Source: Phanerochaete sordida (Eukaryota > Basidiomycota > Agaricomycetes > Polyporales > Phanerochaetaceae). Taken from it: DNA of 64,000 bases. Below the pieces are notes generated by a model. The model was not told the DNA's origin, searched no databases, and saw only the letters and a list, made by a program, of their open reading frames with translations. The first letter of the stretch is position 1. The number at the start of each line of letters is the position of its first letter. This document shows positions 1 through 10,669 of this stretch, piece by piece. The stretch is from the NCBI GenBank assembly GCA_019973155.2, contig BPQB01000013.1:310001-374000 (forward strand), read 5' to 3'. A program made the position numbers and the translations under genes.

Positions 1-2505
1 AAGGGCTTTTCCCCGACCGTCCGGACCCGAACAGCAAGAAGAGGCCACCTACAGCTGGCGACAGGATCAAGGTGCGCCTTGGCGATATTGATGCAGCAAT
101 TGCAAGCTGACCTTGACGTCAGCAATCCGCCCAAGCTCTTGTCGAGAACCTCATGCGTTGTCAGCCCTCGTACATCCGTACGATCAAGCCCAACCAGAAC
201 CGTAGCTCGACCGAGTACGACACCAAGGCAGTCTTGCATCAGATCAAGTATCTCGGTCTACAAGAGAACATTCGCGTCAGGCGTGCGGGCTTCGCCTACA
301 GGAACACATTCGAGAAGATCGTGGAGCGCTTCTACCTGCTGTCTCCAGCGACGTCGTACGCTGGCGAGTACATCTGGCAGGGCGACTCGAAGTCTGGTTG
401 CGAGAAGATCCTGACCGACACCGGCATCGCGCGCGAGGAGTGGCAGATGGGTACCACGAAGGCTTTCATCAAGAGCCCCGAGACGCTCTTCGCACTCGAG
501 ACGATGCGCGACCGCTACTGGCACAACATGGCAGGCCGCATTCAGCGCGCGTTCCGCAACTACATCCGTTACAAGCACGAGTGCGCGCGTCGCATCCAGC
601 GCTTCTGGAAGAACAACAAGGAGGGCATCGAGTACGCCAAGGTGCGCGACTATGGCCACCAGATCATCGCTGGCCGCAAGGAACGCCGCCGCTTCAGTCT
701 GCTTGGCCTCAGGCGCTTCATGGGCGACTACCTCGACTGCAACGGAAGGAGCTCGCTCGGCGAGGAATTGCTGGCTGCGTGCGGTACCTCGGAGCATGTC
801 ATCTTCAGCTCACGTATCCAGGTTCTGGTGTCCAAGTTCGGTCGTACTAGCAAGCTGAGCCCCCGGTTCCTCGTGGTGGTGAGTCCTTTCGATCTGCGCT
901 TCGTCAACGGTCGCTCATCGGCATGTGTAGACATCCAAGACGCTTTACATCCTCGTCAACCAACAAGCGAAGGATGGAACAACGGGTATCAACGTTGAGC
1001 GCAGGGTCAGCATTGGTAGTATCAAGTCTATCTCAATGTCGAACCTCCAAGATGATTGGATGGTAAGGGATATTCGCTCGATGGTGAATCGCTTACTGAG
1101 ATCATCGGTCCGCAGGCGCTGAATCTCGGTCCAACTGAGGAAGGCGATCCGCTGCTCCACTGCGTCTTCAAGACGGAGCTCACCACGAGTCTCTTGACGG
1201 CCACTTCGGGTATGATTCAAGTGCAAATTGGACCGACGTAAGTTTCGGCGTGCAGATGAGCTGCCCACTCGCTGAGAAGGTGCTATCCAGAATTGAGTAT
1301 ACCAAGAAGAAGGAGAAGAAGGATCTCGTCAAGTTTGTCAAGAACGACATGGTCAAGAGCGATGACAACTACAAGAGCCACACTGTGCAAGTCCCGTCCG
1401 GAGAGCCGGCAGGTAGCCTTTCTCGTCCTGTGCCGAAGCGCAAGGAGGGTGTCGTGCGACCTATCACTCAAGGCAAGCTGCTGAAGAAGGGTGGACCTAG
1501 CGTAAGTTCTAAAGTTGATCATTTGTGGTATATACTGATCAAGGCACGACAGAAACCCGCGGCGTCAAGACCAAAACCTGCGGCCCAGCCTCTCCCAGGC
1601 AGATCTACGGCATCTGCCGTCAAGCCACCCCCTGCGCCGGTTGCGCCCGCTGCGTCGACGGCATCGACTGCGTCCGCAGCTTCGCGGGTACCACCACCTC
1701 CGCCCAGAGCAGCAGCCCCTCCCCCTCCTCCTCCACCATCCGAACCAGATGTCGAGCAGTACAAGGCCAAGTTTGCATTTGATGGCCAGGAAGGCGAGAT
1801 GACACTCAAGAAAGACGACATCGTTGAGCTCGTGGAGAAGGACGACAACGGATGGTGGCTTGTCAAGAAGGACGGCAAGGAGGGTTGGGCGCCGAACAAT
1901 TATCTTGAGCTGGTGCCGCGTAAACCGAAGGCCGCCGCTGCTCCGCCACCGCCACCGCCACCCCCTCCAGGCGCTGGTGCGAAGAGAGCTTCCGCAGTGC
2001 CCGCTGCTCCAGCTGCTCCAGCTGCGCCTACATCGTCGAAGATTTTCGCCAAGTCCATCTCTGCGGACATCCATGCCAAGCCTGTCTCCGTCTTCCCAGG
2101 GATGATGCCAGCGAACGGCAGTGCAGCTCCCTGGAAGAAGAACCTATCGTCGACGTCCAACGGTTCAGAAGACAGCTCCCCCGCAACCTCTCGGCCGGGT
2201 AGCTCTCTTGCCGGCAAGCCGCCACCGCCCCCAGTCGCCAACAAGCCCAAGCCCCCTGCACCACCGGTAGGCAACAAGCCTGGCGCACCCAAGCCACCTG
2301 GCAAGCCCCCAGTGCCGACGGCATCGAGACCTCCTGCGGTCCCGGCTGCCACCAGACCCACAGGCGCCGCGCAGGGTCCTGGTGCGCCAGGCCAGATGGA
2401 TCTGGCCGCTGCTGTACGTCGTTCGCCGTTGCATCCACTCATACTCCCGCTGACTTCCTATATTAGCTGGCGAGGCGTGCGCAAAGGCTCGCAGACGACG
2501 AGTAG
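1..2505 (+). CDS. class I myosin, C-terminal part (5' end outside window)
   Basis: Actin-based motor of cortical patches, working in endocytosis and polarised growth. The window opens inside the motor domain, at the lysine-rich loop ([13 protein letters not shown]) that leads into the conserved [13 protein letters not shown] helix. It continues through the converter, two IQ-like motifs ([15 protein letters not shown]), a basic TH1 membrane-binding tail, an SH3 domain at about 1756-1914 (ends [12 protein letters not shown]) and proline-rich linkers. Exons seen include 1-71 and 123-878; later introns lie near 1062, 1237, 1502 and 2414-2466. After the last of these the frame reads a short central helix, [12 protein letters not shown], and stops at 2505. 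This resembles the CA segment that activates Arp2/3. If a weak donor (gtagag, about 2500) is used, the protein instead runs to 2581 and gains more acidic residues. Identity is very secure; the exact end is not. Confidence 0.93.
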
Positions 2506-2581
2506 AGTCTTACGCGGAATACCTTTGCTATTTTCTCAGGAGGAAGTGTACAACGTGGTAGGAATGTATGATAACATTTAG

Positions 2582-3210
2582 AGACGCAAGAGGACATTGT
2601 GAGGCCCTGCTGTGAACCCGCTGAGTGACCTCATTGTACGCCGGCAGCGGGTGCAATGCGTGTCAAGTCCTGCCGGCGCCGCACAAGCTTTCCTTTTCCA
2701 AAGTGCCGCCCTTTTACGGGCGCACTTCTCGGTGTTTGGGAGAGCCTATGACTGAAGCCTAACGCTGCGCCGGCTGGCTGGAACCTCCACAGGATTCCCA
2801 GACACATTGCTGAAACGCCCACCGGGACGACCAGTGTGTACCGCGCCACGATGTTCCGGCGAGAGCAAAGAGCCGAGGTCCATGTAGATGTCCTACGGTC
2901 GTTCTAGTAGGTCGCTTCAGCTCCTTTTCCTAGGGACAAGAGCCTGCTAATCTTCGTTTCTGCGGGTATGACGGGGTGAAGAAGCCGCGGTGGCTATCGC
3001 ACACGCCCATGAACGTTCGCCTGCTCTTGCTGATCATAGGGTCATGTCAAACCTCTGTCATGGCGCTGTTTACTTTTAGGTGTCAACTTCGTGTTTCGGT
3101 CCTGCTCCTCAATATGTCCGCGGCGCGGGTGGTCGGCAGAGATAAAGCTCTGCACGACCTCAAGCATCAAGGGCTCTCTGCCCTCACTTGCCGAAACGAT
3201 TGTCAGTAGC
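2582..3210. other. intergenic, myosin 3' / P450 5'
   Basis: No coding frame with supporting motifs is seen. It should hold the myosin terminator and the promoter of the P450 gene. No clear TATA box was found. Confidence 0.5.
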
Positions 3211-5357
3211 ATGTCGCTCCCCAGGAAATTCACAGACAGTGTCGCTCTGGCAACCCGCGGCTTACCTTCACGGGATAGCTTGGTAGTGATCGCTCTCTTC
3301 GCAATTGTGAGTCCATCCTCCAAGGCAGGAGCTGTGGGTGAAGCTCATACCTGCGCAGGCTGTACACTTGGTGTTCAAAAGATGGGAGCCGATGAGAGTT
3401 CCTATCGTCACATTCCTGCTTTTCGTCATACCGGCCGCTCTCGGGCTTCTGCTTGTACCACCGCTGGGCGCAGTCAGAGGGCTGCTTACCTCCTTCACGG
3501 CCTTCTATGCTGTGCTCGTCTCTTCTATCGTCATCTACCGTGTCTCGCCATTCCATCCTCTGGCGCGGTACCCTGGGCCTCCCGTCGCGAAAGTTTCGAA
3601 AATATGGCATGCATATCAAGTGTTCACGGGGAAGCAGCACCTTTATATTCAAAGCCTGCACAATCGGTATGGCGATGTCGTTAGAATCGGTACGTCCGTT
3701 GCAAATTTAATCTGGCGGGAAGCTGAGGGCACCATAGGACCCAACGACCTCAGCATCCGCGACACTTCATGCATCGCCCCGGGCCTCGGAGCCCAAGGTA
3801 TGCCAAAAGGACCCTGTGAGTCTACCCGTGCGCTAGAGCTGGCAAGATATTCACCACACCTCAGTGTGGGACGGACGCTTCATGCACGCGCCCATCCCGG
3901 CTTTGGTCGGCGCCCGCGACCACGCCTACCACATGCAACGGCGCAGACCTTGGAATCGTGCCTTCAATATCAATGCCCTCAAGGAGTACGAGCCGCTCAT
4001 CGCGGGTCGCGTCCACCAGCTGGTCGACGCGCTTGCTAAACGGCAAGGGCAGGTGGTCGACATAGGCCAATGGATAGGCTTTTTTGCGTCAGTTGCCCAT
4101 ATTTTCCATATGCAAGCTCCTCATCGCATGTTTCCCTTGCAGATACGACTTCATGGGCGACATGGTGTGAGTTGTGAAACCTACCAGCTTCGGTCCAGTC
4201 CCTGACGAGGTATTCCAGCTACGGCGGCTGGACGGAGATGCTTAGAGATGGGAAAGATGAGAACGGCCTCTGGGACGTCATCCATCGGGGCATGAGGTAT
4301 GTTGGAACAGCGTCCCGAGTTTTTTTGGTATTAATTGCTGCCGCACAGCGTGAGCGCTGTCTATGGCGAGATCCCATGGATTTCCTACTACGCTGCAATG
4401 TCGCCTCGCTTGGGCAAGGACCTGAAGAGCATGCGTCAGATGGCCTTCAGTCGTGCGGCGCAGCGCTACGACTCTGGTTCCACAGCCAAAGACCTCTTCT
4501 ATTACCTTGTGAGTAGCTTGCCGCACTTCGGGTCTACTTTGCGCTGATCCGGTGTAGAGCAACGAGGACGGTACGGAAGAGGTCAATCCGCCGAGGCCTA
4601 TCGTCGTTTCCGACGGCGTGCTCGCACTGATCGCTGGGTCGGATTCCACGTCGATTGTGACAGCCATGATCGTCTACTCACTCCTACGCAATCCGGCGGC
4701 GTACAAACGTTTACAGCTGGAGGTTGACAAGTTCTATCCGCGCGGCGAAGACTCGCTCGACTCAAAACACTACAAGCATATGACTTACCTCGAAGCGGTC
4801 ATGTAGGTGACCATGGTGGAAATCCTCGACCAGTAGCTGACAACTTTCCTAGCAACGAAGGCCTTCGGCTGTATCCAGCCACTCCGAGCGGTACGCAGCG
4901 CGCTCCAGCTGTGGGCAAAGGCGACCGTCTCGTCGGTAACTAGTGCGTCTATCCCATCGTGCGCCTCGCAGTCCGTCTGACCTATTCCTGCAGCCACATC
5001 CCCGAGGGTACCGCGGTCAAGTTCCACTTCTGGTCCATCCACCGCGACCCGCGCAACTTCTCCCACCCGGACAGCTTCTGGCCAGAGCGCTGGCTCATCG
5101 CCGAGGGGCTCGAGCCCGCCACGGACAAGTTCACGCACAGCGCGAACGCGTTCATCCCTTTCTCGTTCGGCCCGTACAACTGCGTCGGCAAGAGTGTCGC
5201 GATGCAGGAGATGCGCACGCTACTGTGCCACCTCGTGCACACCCTCGACTTCCGTTTCCCGAAGGACTTTGACCCCACGAAGTTCGAGGATACGATGGAG
5301 GATCAGTTCGCATTCAAACTGGGTGAGCTCCCGGTCATTGTCCAACGCAGGGAATGA
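3211..5357 (+). CDS. cytochrome P450 monooxygenase, membrane anchored
   Basis: Haem-thiolate monooxygenase of the fungal microsomal type, acting on the ER membrane; substrate unknown. I place the start at ATG 3211: a first exon (3211-3306, MSLPRKF...) joins in phase through a GTGAGT...CAG intron (3307-3358) to AVHLVFKRWEP, giving the hydrophobic N-terminal anchor and then the proline hinge HPLARYPGPP. Diagnostic motifs follow in order: I-helix AGSDST (about 4631), ExxR as EGLR (about 4858), PERW (about 5090) and the haem loop PFSFGPYNCVGK (about 5157-5192). In the haem loop the usual Arg of FxxGxRxCxG is Tyr. About eight introns of 50-60 nt. The segment FSYGGWTEMLRDG recalls fungal CYP67-like enzymes (inference). 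Starting at ATG 3392 would lose part of the anchor. Confidence 0.93.
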
Positions 5358-5438
5358 GGCTCGTGTATATTATCACGTCGCTGTGCAGTCTGACGCCCTG
5401 TAAATTGTGATGTGTCCAATAACAAAACTCTTTCGTAC

Positions 5439-7239
5439 TCAGTTCGTCGTCGCATTTGTGAATGAGGTCGTAGCGAACCCGATCCGCCTGTTCGTAGTGT
5501 CCTGTTATCGTTCGTTAGCAATTGTGCATGAACAGGAAGTTCAGAACATACGAAAACAGAGTAGAATCGCTCGAGCCAGACCTGGCCGTTGACGAAGTCC
5601 AAGCCTTCGCCTGATGGAGTGCCTAGGTTCCCCACGACTAGATAGACGCTGTTCGTATTGCCGCCAATTGCAGTGTTCAGGGCTCTCTATTGGGCACTAT
5701 TGAGCATTTACACACACTGTCCAGCCTGCGCGCACTCACCGGCCATGCTTGGGCATTTGCAGTGAACTCGAAGGTGGTACCGTTGATATTGAAGAACAGG
5801 CTATCCAGTTTGGCAAACTGGGCTGTGGTGAGCCGAAGAAGGCCGGTGTTTCTATCTTCTACGGCGCCGGTAGCCTTTTGGTAAAGGCTGAAAGCGTCTG
5901 TCGGAGAACGGGGATGAATACGACGTGAAGGTATTAGAGCGTGAGGCCTACCCGACGCGATCAGAAGGAGCGTGGTGCCAGTATCGACAATACCCGCTGT
6001 CTCGGCGAGGATGGTCGTACCCGACGCGCCGTACGTAATCGTCTCGTCGATGCCCCTGCGTTCCGCTCAAGTTGAATCAATGACTATCATCCGTGGGTGC
6101 CATGGCTTACCAAAATTCATTCGCAGGAGACGTGGTAGTGACCGGACTACGCGCCGCAGCTTAACCATGGGTGCGAAACTTCAGAGAATCACGGCTCACT
6201 CACGCGAAGCTGATCTTCCCTGTGAATTTGCTCGAGTCAGTACCTCCGAACGTGAGTTCACCATTCGTGATCGAGTCGGACGTGGTGGGCTCGAAGGACA
6301 CCGCAACAAGATCTTCAGTGATAGTGCCTTGAGAGAATAGGTTGTCGGTGACTGTACAAAAGCATGCATATACCAAGCATCAATAGTGCGGGCAGTGCTC
6401 AGGTACTGAACGCTCACCAGTGGGAACCGTGTTCCCGCTATCTGGCCTCAACGTGTCGAGAGTCAGATCTGTGGGGCCGATGCTGGCAGTCATTTTGTTT
6501 GCAGTCGCTGGAAAAGAACGCCGGAGTCCCTACTCACCCTAAGATTCCATCAACGCCTTGAAATCCTTCCGCTCGAGTAGCCACGCCGATAGATTGGCTG
6601 GGAATAACCAATCCTGAGGCCAAGGTGACGGTATCGGTAAACTCGGTGCCGGAGAACTCGCCAGACCCGTAGGTCACAGACTACAAAACCCATCAGCATT
6701 TAACGTGTTTGAACCCTACTGAAGTATAGACTTACCACGCGATCCTTGGTTTCGACAGAACTCGACGTGCGAACGAAGCGTTGGCCGGCACCAACCCACG
6801 TGTTCGAACTTCCTGTGTCGACGAGAAGCGAGTCTTTCGGGAGGTCAGCGGGATCTCCCTCCGTCGACGAACGCACAGCTTACAGGTCGTCGGAGGGGTT
6901 CCGACACCAACCTGGCATACACAACAGTAAGCAACGGTCTATAACTTGATTCTATCAACTCACGTCCAGTACATAGTCAACGACTGAGTTGGTGGCGTTG
7001 ACGCTTACGACAGTCGTCGCTGCGTGAGTGGATGGCTGGCCGGTCGACTTCGCCTTCGCGAGCGCCTTCAGGTGGTGAACGCGAACTTGATCACGGGCAT
7101 GGAGTGAGAGCAAGCCAGCCTTGTACACGCGCTTTGCAAAGGGAAGCCTGATCAGGCTATCGCGGACGGTCACCACGGGGCTGGCCGTGCTGGTGAGGGC
7201 GAGCAGGATAACAGTGAGGAGAAAGGAGCTGGTAAGCAT
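5439..7239 (-). CDS. secreted pepsin-like aspartic protease (family A1, polyporopepsin-like), copy 1
   Basis: Extracellular acid endopeptidase. ATG at 7239 opens a signal peptide (MLTSSFLLTVILLALTSTAS) and a basic propeptide, followed after introns by the first catalytic motif LLVDTGSSNTWVGAG (about 6798-6842) and the second, AGIVDTGTTLLLIAS (about 5975-6000). The C-terminal part (GLDFVNGQVWLERFYSVFD) leads to the last exon, whose stop is at 5439-5441. Many small introns (about ten) break the gene, unlike the compact A1 genes of ascomycetes. It shares layout and sequence with the protease at 62183-63792. The two Asp-Thr-Gly motifs and the frame continuity suggest a working enzyme. Regulation cannot be read from the sequence. 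Confidence 0.88.
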
Positions 7240-8256
7240 GTTGCGGCAAAGCTACCGGTTCTACAGTGTCGTCGAGCATTCACTGGCCCTTTTTATGACA
7301 TCGGCCTCTCCTCGGAATGCAAGTTGGGCAGCCTTCGCGGTGGCATACATGCTGTGAAGCAGTTCCATAAACGTGCCGGGGCTTGCTTCTGAACGGCAGG
7401 ACTATCGGTGCGTTGTGAGGCCAGATCCCCGCGTGGTACAGGCACACTCTTTCATCTGTGCGGAAAGTATGCTGACTGGTCACTTGAGCTTTACGTGGGA
7501 GACTCAGGAAGACATACCATGAGAATATACACCTGTAGTTAACGACGGCCAAGATGCGTTTTCATTCAAGCAGAGTTTACCAGTGGCTGCTTCCTATCGT
7601 GGGGGCTTGCTCCCAGCTAAAATTGGCATGCTGCGCACTTGCACATGTTCGGCGGTAGCGTGTTCTTGGGGCTACGATCAACGAAGACGGCGAACCACGT
7701 CTCGAGTCAATACGACGTTGACGCCCCGGGACAGCGTTGCGGAGAGAGAAGCTTCATCTGCCTGAGCAAGCGCGTACCGAACGCTCGCGATTGTAGGAGC
7801 ACTGGGTCTGAACAGGCGGCTACGCTATCTTACAACAGGCCACACTCAGTGCTGCGTATGAGGATGTCGTTAAAGGACGCAGCGATGCCGACGAACCTCG
7901 CGATCTCCGTGCTGTTTGCAAGCGGCTTGTCCATTGCATGCTTCTACAAACTCGAGGAGATGGGCCTGTCGGACACCGTTAACGTTCATGAGCATGCATG
8001 TTTCTGGCGTTGACCTACCCACGCTTTCGTGTCCAGCGCTGTCCAGCGACGGCGAAACAGTGCGGTTCGATTCGATCGGTGGACACGATCGAGCCAAATC
8101 GAACCAAACGAAGCACTGGACGCCCCGCAAGTTTGTGTTGAGGTCTGCGCATAACTTGTCAGGACCGTCCATCTCTGAAGCTGGCCTTCGCTTCCACCTC
8201 TGGGTTCGACTTCTAAGCTCCTGCATGTCGTTAGCACAACGCGACTAGCAACCCCG
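7240..8256. other. divergent intergenic region
   Basis: About 1 kb between two divergently transcribed secretory-pathway genes, presumably holding both promoters. No coding frame is convincing. It contains an imperfect inverted repeat at 8064-8105 (reported separately). Confidence 0.5.
8064..8105. repeat. imperfect inverted repeat in a 5' intergenic region
   Basis: GGTTCGATT (8064-8072) is repeated in reverse complement as AATCGAACC (8097-8105), with GATCG elements inside. It lies about 150 bp upstream of the start at 8257. It could form a hairpin or bind a dimeric regulator; function unknown. Confidence 0.5.
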
Positions 8257-9237
8257 ATGAGACTGCGTCACTTACTGGTTCCTCTGATCTTCTACGCCTC
8301 GGCCACATCTGCTCTCGCGCCGCTCAACGACAAACGAGCCCTCAATGAAGTTTTCGACCCCTTCCAGACTATGCAAGCACCACCAGCACCACCTCCACAA
8401 GAGACCCAGAATGAACATGCCAAGGAACATGGAAACGAACACGAAGCTCACACAGCGCCGCCGACTGGAACTGTCTCGCTAGCTGCGTTCCTCTCTTCTC
8501 TTGGGACAGGCTCGAAGGCGCAGGAAACCTCGACTGGATCCCATTCTCAAGTAACTTCGACACTCTCGGCGACGTCTTCTAATATAGTCAGCACCTCTGC
8601 CTCGGCACCTACGACTATTCCACATACCTCTGCCCTGACGCCCGCATCCGCCTCGTCCATCTCGTACCCCGTCGTCTCAACACACAGTCCAGCTCCGGCG
8701 ACCGGACAGTCTATCAACCGCGGGTCGGAGGAGTGGAAAATCATCGGAGTAGCGGTTATCTCCTTCAGCGCCGTCGCCGCCATCCTGCTGCTCGCAGTAT
8801 TCTTCGACCAGTGGTGGGGCTTTATACGGGATATGGTCTGGAAGAAGCGGCGGAAGGAGGACCATGTTGAGGAGCTCATACCGGACTGGGAGAAGGCTGG
8901 TTGGGAGATCCGCATGGCAAGGAACAACGACCGCTATCCGTCGCTACCGCCGCTGGCGCGGACGAAGAGCACGACGCGCGACTGGGACGACCTGGAGAAG
9001 GCGCCGTCGGACAACATGACGGGCATCGGCTCAGGATTCGCCACGAACAACACATACGCACCACAACCTACACATAACTCCTACGCGCACGGCCTCGGCA
9101 TCCTGACACCTGCACCTCAAGTCCGCTACGCAGACCACCAGCCGCCTGCACGCTCTGCATCCCTACACAGAAGCAACTCCCGCGCGGCGCCTTCGCCTGC
9201 TATAACCCTGGTGGATCCATATGGAGGGATTGAGTAG
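8257..9237 (+). CDS. single-pass surface protein with Ser/Thr-rich ectodomain
   Basis: Intronless, 326 residues. An N-terminal signal peptide ends near residue 20 (MRLRHLLVPLIFYASATSAL). An ectodomain of about 135 residues is rich in Ser, Thr and Pro and so probably heavily O-mannosylated. It is followed by one membrane span at about residues 161-183 (KIIGVAVISFSAVAAILLLA) and a cytosolic tail of about 140 residues. The tail starts with a basic stop-transfer patch (WKKRRKED) and holds a WEKAGWEIRMARNN segment. The layout resembles Mid2/Wsc/Skg6-type wall sensors or other surface mucins, but no family cysteine pattern is visible, so the role is inference only. Start ATG at 8257 is the first in frame and gives a good signal peptide. 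Confidence 0.8.
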   Translation: MRLRHLLVPLIFYASATSALAPLNDKRALNEVFDPFQTMQAPPAPPPQETQNEHAKEHGNEHEAHTAPPTGTVSLAAFLSSLGTGSKAQETSTGSHSQVTSTLSATSSNIVSTSASAPTTIPHTSALTPASASSISYPVVSTHSPAPATGQSINRGSEEWKIIGVAVISFSAVAAILLLAVFFDQWWGFIRDMVWKKRRKEDHVEELIPDWEKAGWEIRMARNNDRYPSLPPLARTKSTTRDWDDLEKAPSDNMTGIGSGFATNNTYAPQPTHNSYAHGLGILTPAPQVRYADHQPPARSASLHRSNSRAAPSPAITLVDPYGGIE

Positions 9238-9294
9238 AAGAGGGCTCCAATGTATTGCATGTGAGCGACTTTGGATGAACATGGACTTCGTTTA

Positions 9295-9598
9295 TCATGT
9301 ACGTGTCGCGTCATTGTGTGCTGGCTGAGCGGGAGCTGGACGCGGCTCGGGCAAGCTTTTCTCGAGCTGGTCTGACATGAAGAGGCCCAACGCAGCAAAT
9401 CCAGTGATAGCAAGCGATAGTGTTAGACGTGTTTTTGCAGGCAACACTGCGCATACAATGAGCTCAGGCGGACTCAACAGCGTGAATGCTTGAGGTCGTA
9501 CCTGCCCACGACTCCCATATCGACCGCTTGCTCACCGGGACATCGCGAAAGGATTTTGGCGTTGCCTTGGGAGGTTCAAAGCTACGCTTGGACGACAT
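9295..9598 (-). CDS. small single-pass membrane protein, 82 residues
   Basis: Two exons: 9502-9598 (ATG at 9596-9598, MSSKRSFEPPKATPKSF...) and 9295-9446 (stop 9295-9297), joined across a 55-nt GTACGA...GCAG intron in phase 1. The product has a basic N-terminus, one hydrophobic segment (LTLSLAITGFAALGLFMSDQ) and a short Pro/Glu tail. The position of the span after a basic stretch suggests a mitochondrial or ER tail-facing membrane protein, possibly a small respiratory-chain or assembly factor (inference). It lies tail to tail with the surface-protein gene, 57 bp from its stop. I do not recognise a named family. The in-phase intron is the main support. Confidence 0.55.
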
Positions 9599-10669
9599 GA
9601 GAATGCAAGCGGGTGACCACGGAAAAAGCGAGTGTATGCGGTGGTCATGGTCGAAATTGGCGACCCGTTAGTCCTGATGCCAGGACCCCGAAGCGCCACA
9701 ATGGTGATGGCAAGGATGCCCCCGAAGACTGCCTACCAATCATTATTCGGGGCCTTCAGCAGCAATTCTCCTAGGTAAAGTAGTAAACTATCTGTAAAAC
9801 ACAGCTTCTTGATTTTAACCAAAATCACTTGTAATTTTATTGCACAGTCTGGGATTGAGACCTACAGTGAATCCGCGATGAAGGCAAGGACCCCGCGGTG
9901 CTCATAAGCGGACCCGTGACACTGCGGAGCGCTTTACCGCGATTCGACGCTTAGTTCACGCTAAGGCGGCTCGCATCTTGCAAGCAACGTCTTCTTGGTC
10001 TGCGACAGCTTCTGATCCAGTAATCTATACATGTATGGTCAGTTTGGGCATTAATCAGTCGACCAGGGTCCGTCAAGAGCAATCTACAGGCTAGGGACAT
10101 GCCAGTCAGAACTAAGAGCTCGAAAACTTAGGACTGCACGACTAAGGTGGAGCTTCAGATTTTGGCAAGCAAACTTGGAGGACGAAACATGGCTATAACA
10201 CAAGCAGCTTCTTCTCGCTGAGCTCTCGATACTGAGGCTCATATGAACTTTCATCATCTGTCGCGACATCGTCGGGATGCTGTCCTGCAAATCGGAGGTC
10301 GTGTGGCTGCTCACTCTGGCGAGGACCCAGGCGCAGATGGGTTGCCTGAAGATAGGAACGAAAGCTTCTCGACCCTACCAAGCCTTGCCTCTCTGGTCTT
10401 GACGAAATCTGGGCCCTCCCTCGGTCTACTGGAAGACTCAGATCGCACTTCATGAGAGATGTTGAGGGCCTGCAGTCCGAAGACATCCCTCCATATTGAA
10501 TCTTAGTATTAGCATAGACGTATATGACACGATGCATGGGGTATGTGACTTGATGGTCCTACATGTAAAAATGCTGAGTATTACAGAGATGTGGTGTTCT
10601 TGCCATTCCGGCAGGCGCGCGTCCGTGGGCGTGCCCGTAAATCCAACTGATAACCCAGTAAGCGTCCTT
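9599..10669. other. intergenic, about 1.07 kb
   Basis: No coding frame, RNA gene or clear repeat seen. It holds the promoter of the 82-residue gene and the 3' flank of the coiled-coil gene. Confidence 0.45.

Noticed and set aside
3392..5357. ATG 3392 as start of the P450
   Set aside because: A first exon at 3211-3306 joins in phase across a canonical intron and gives a fuller membrane anchor.
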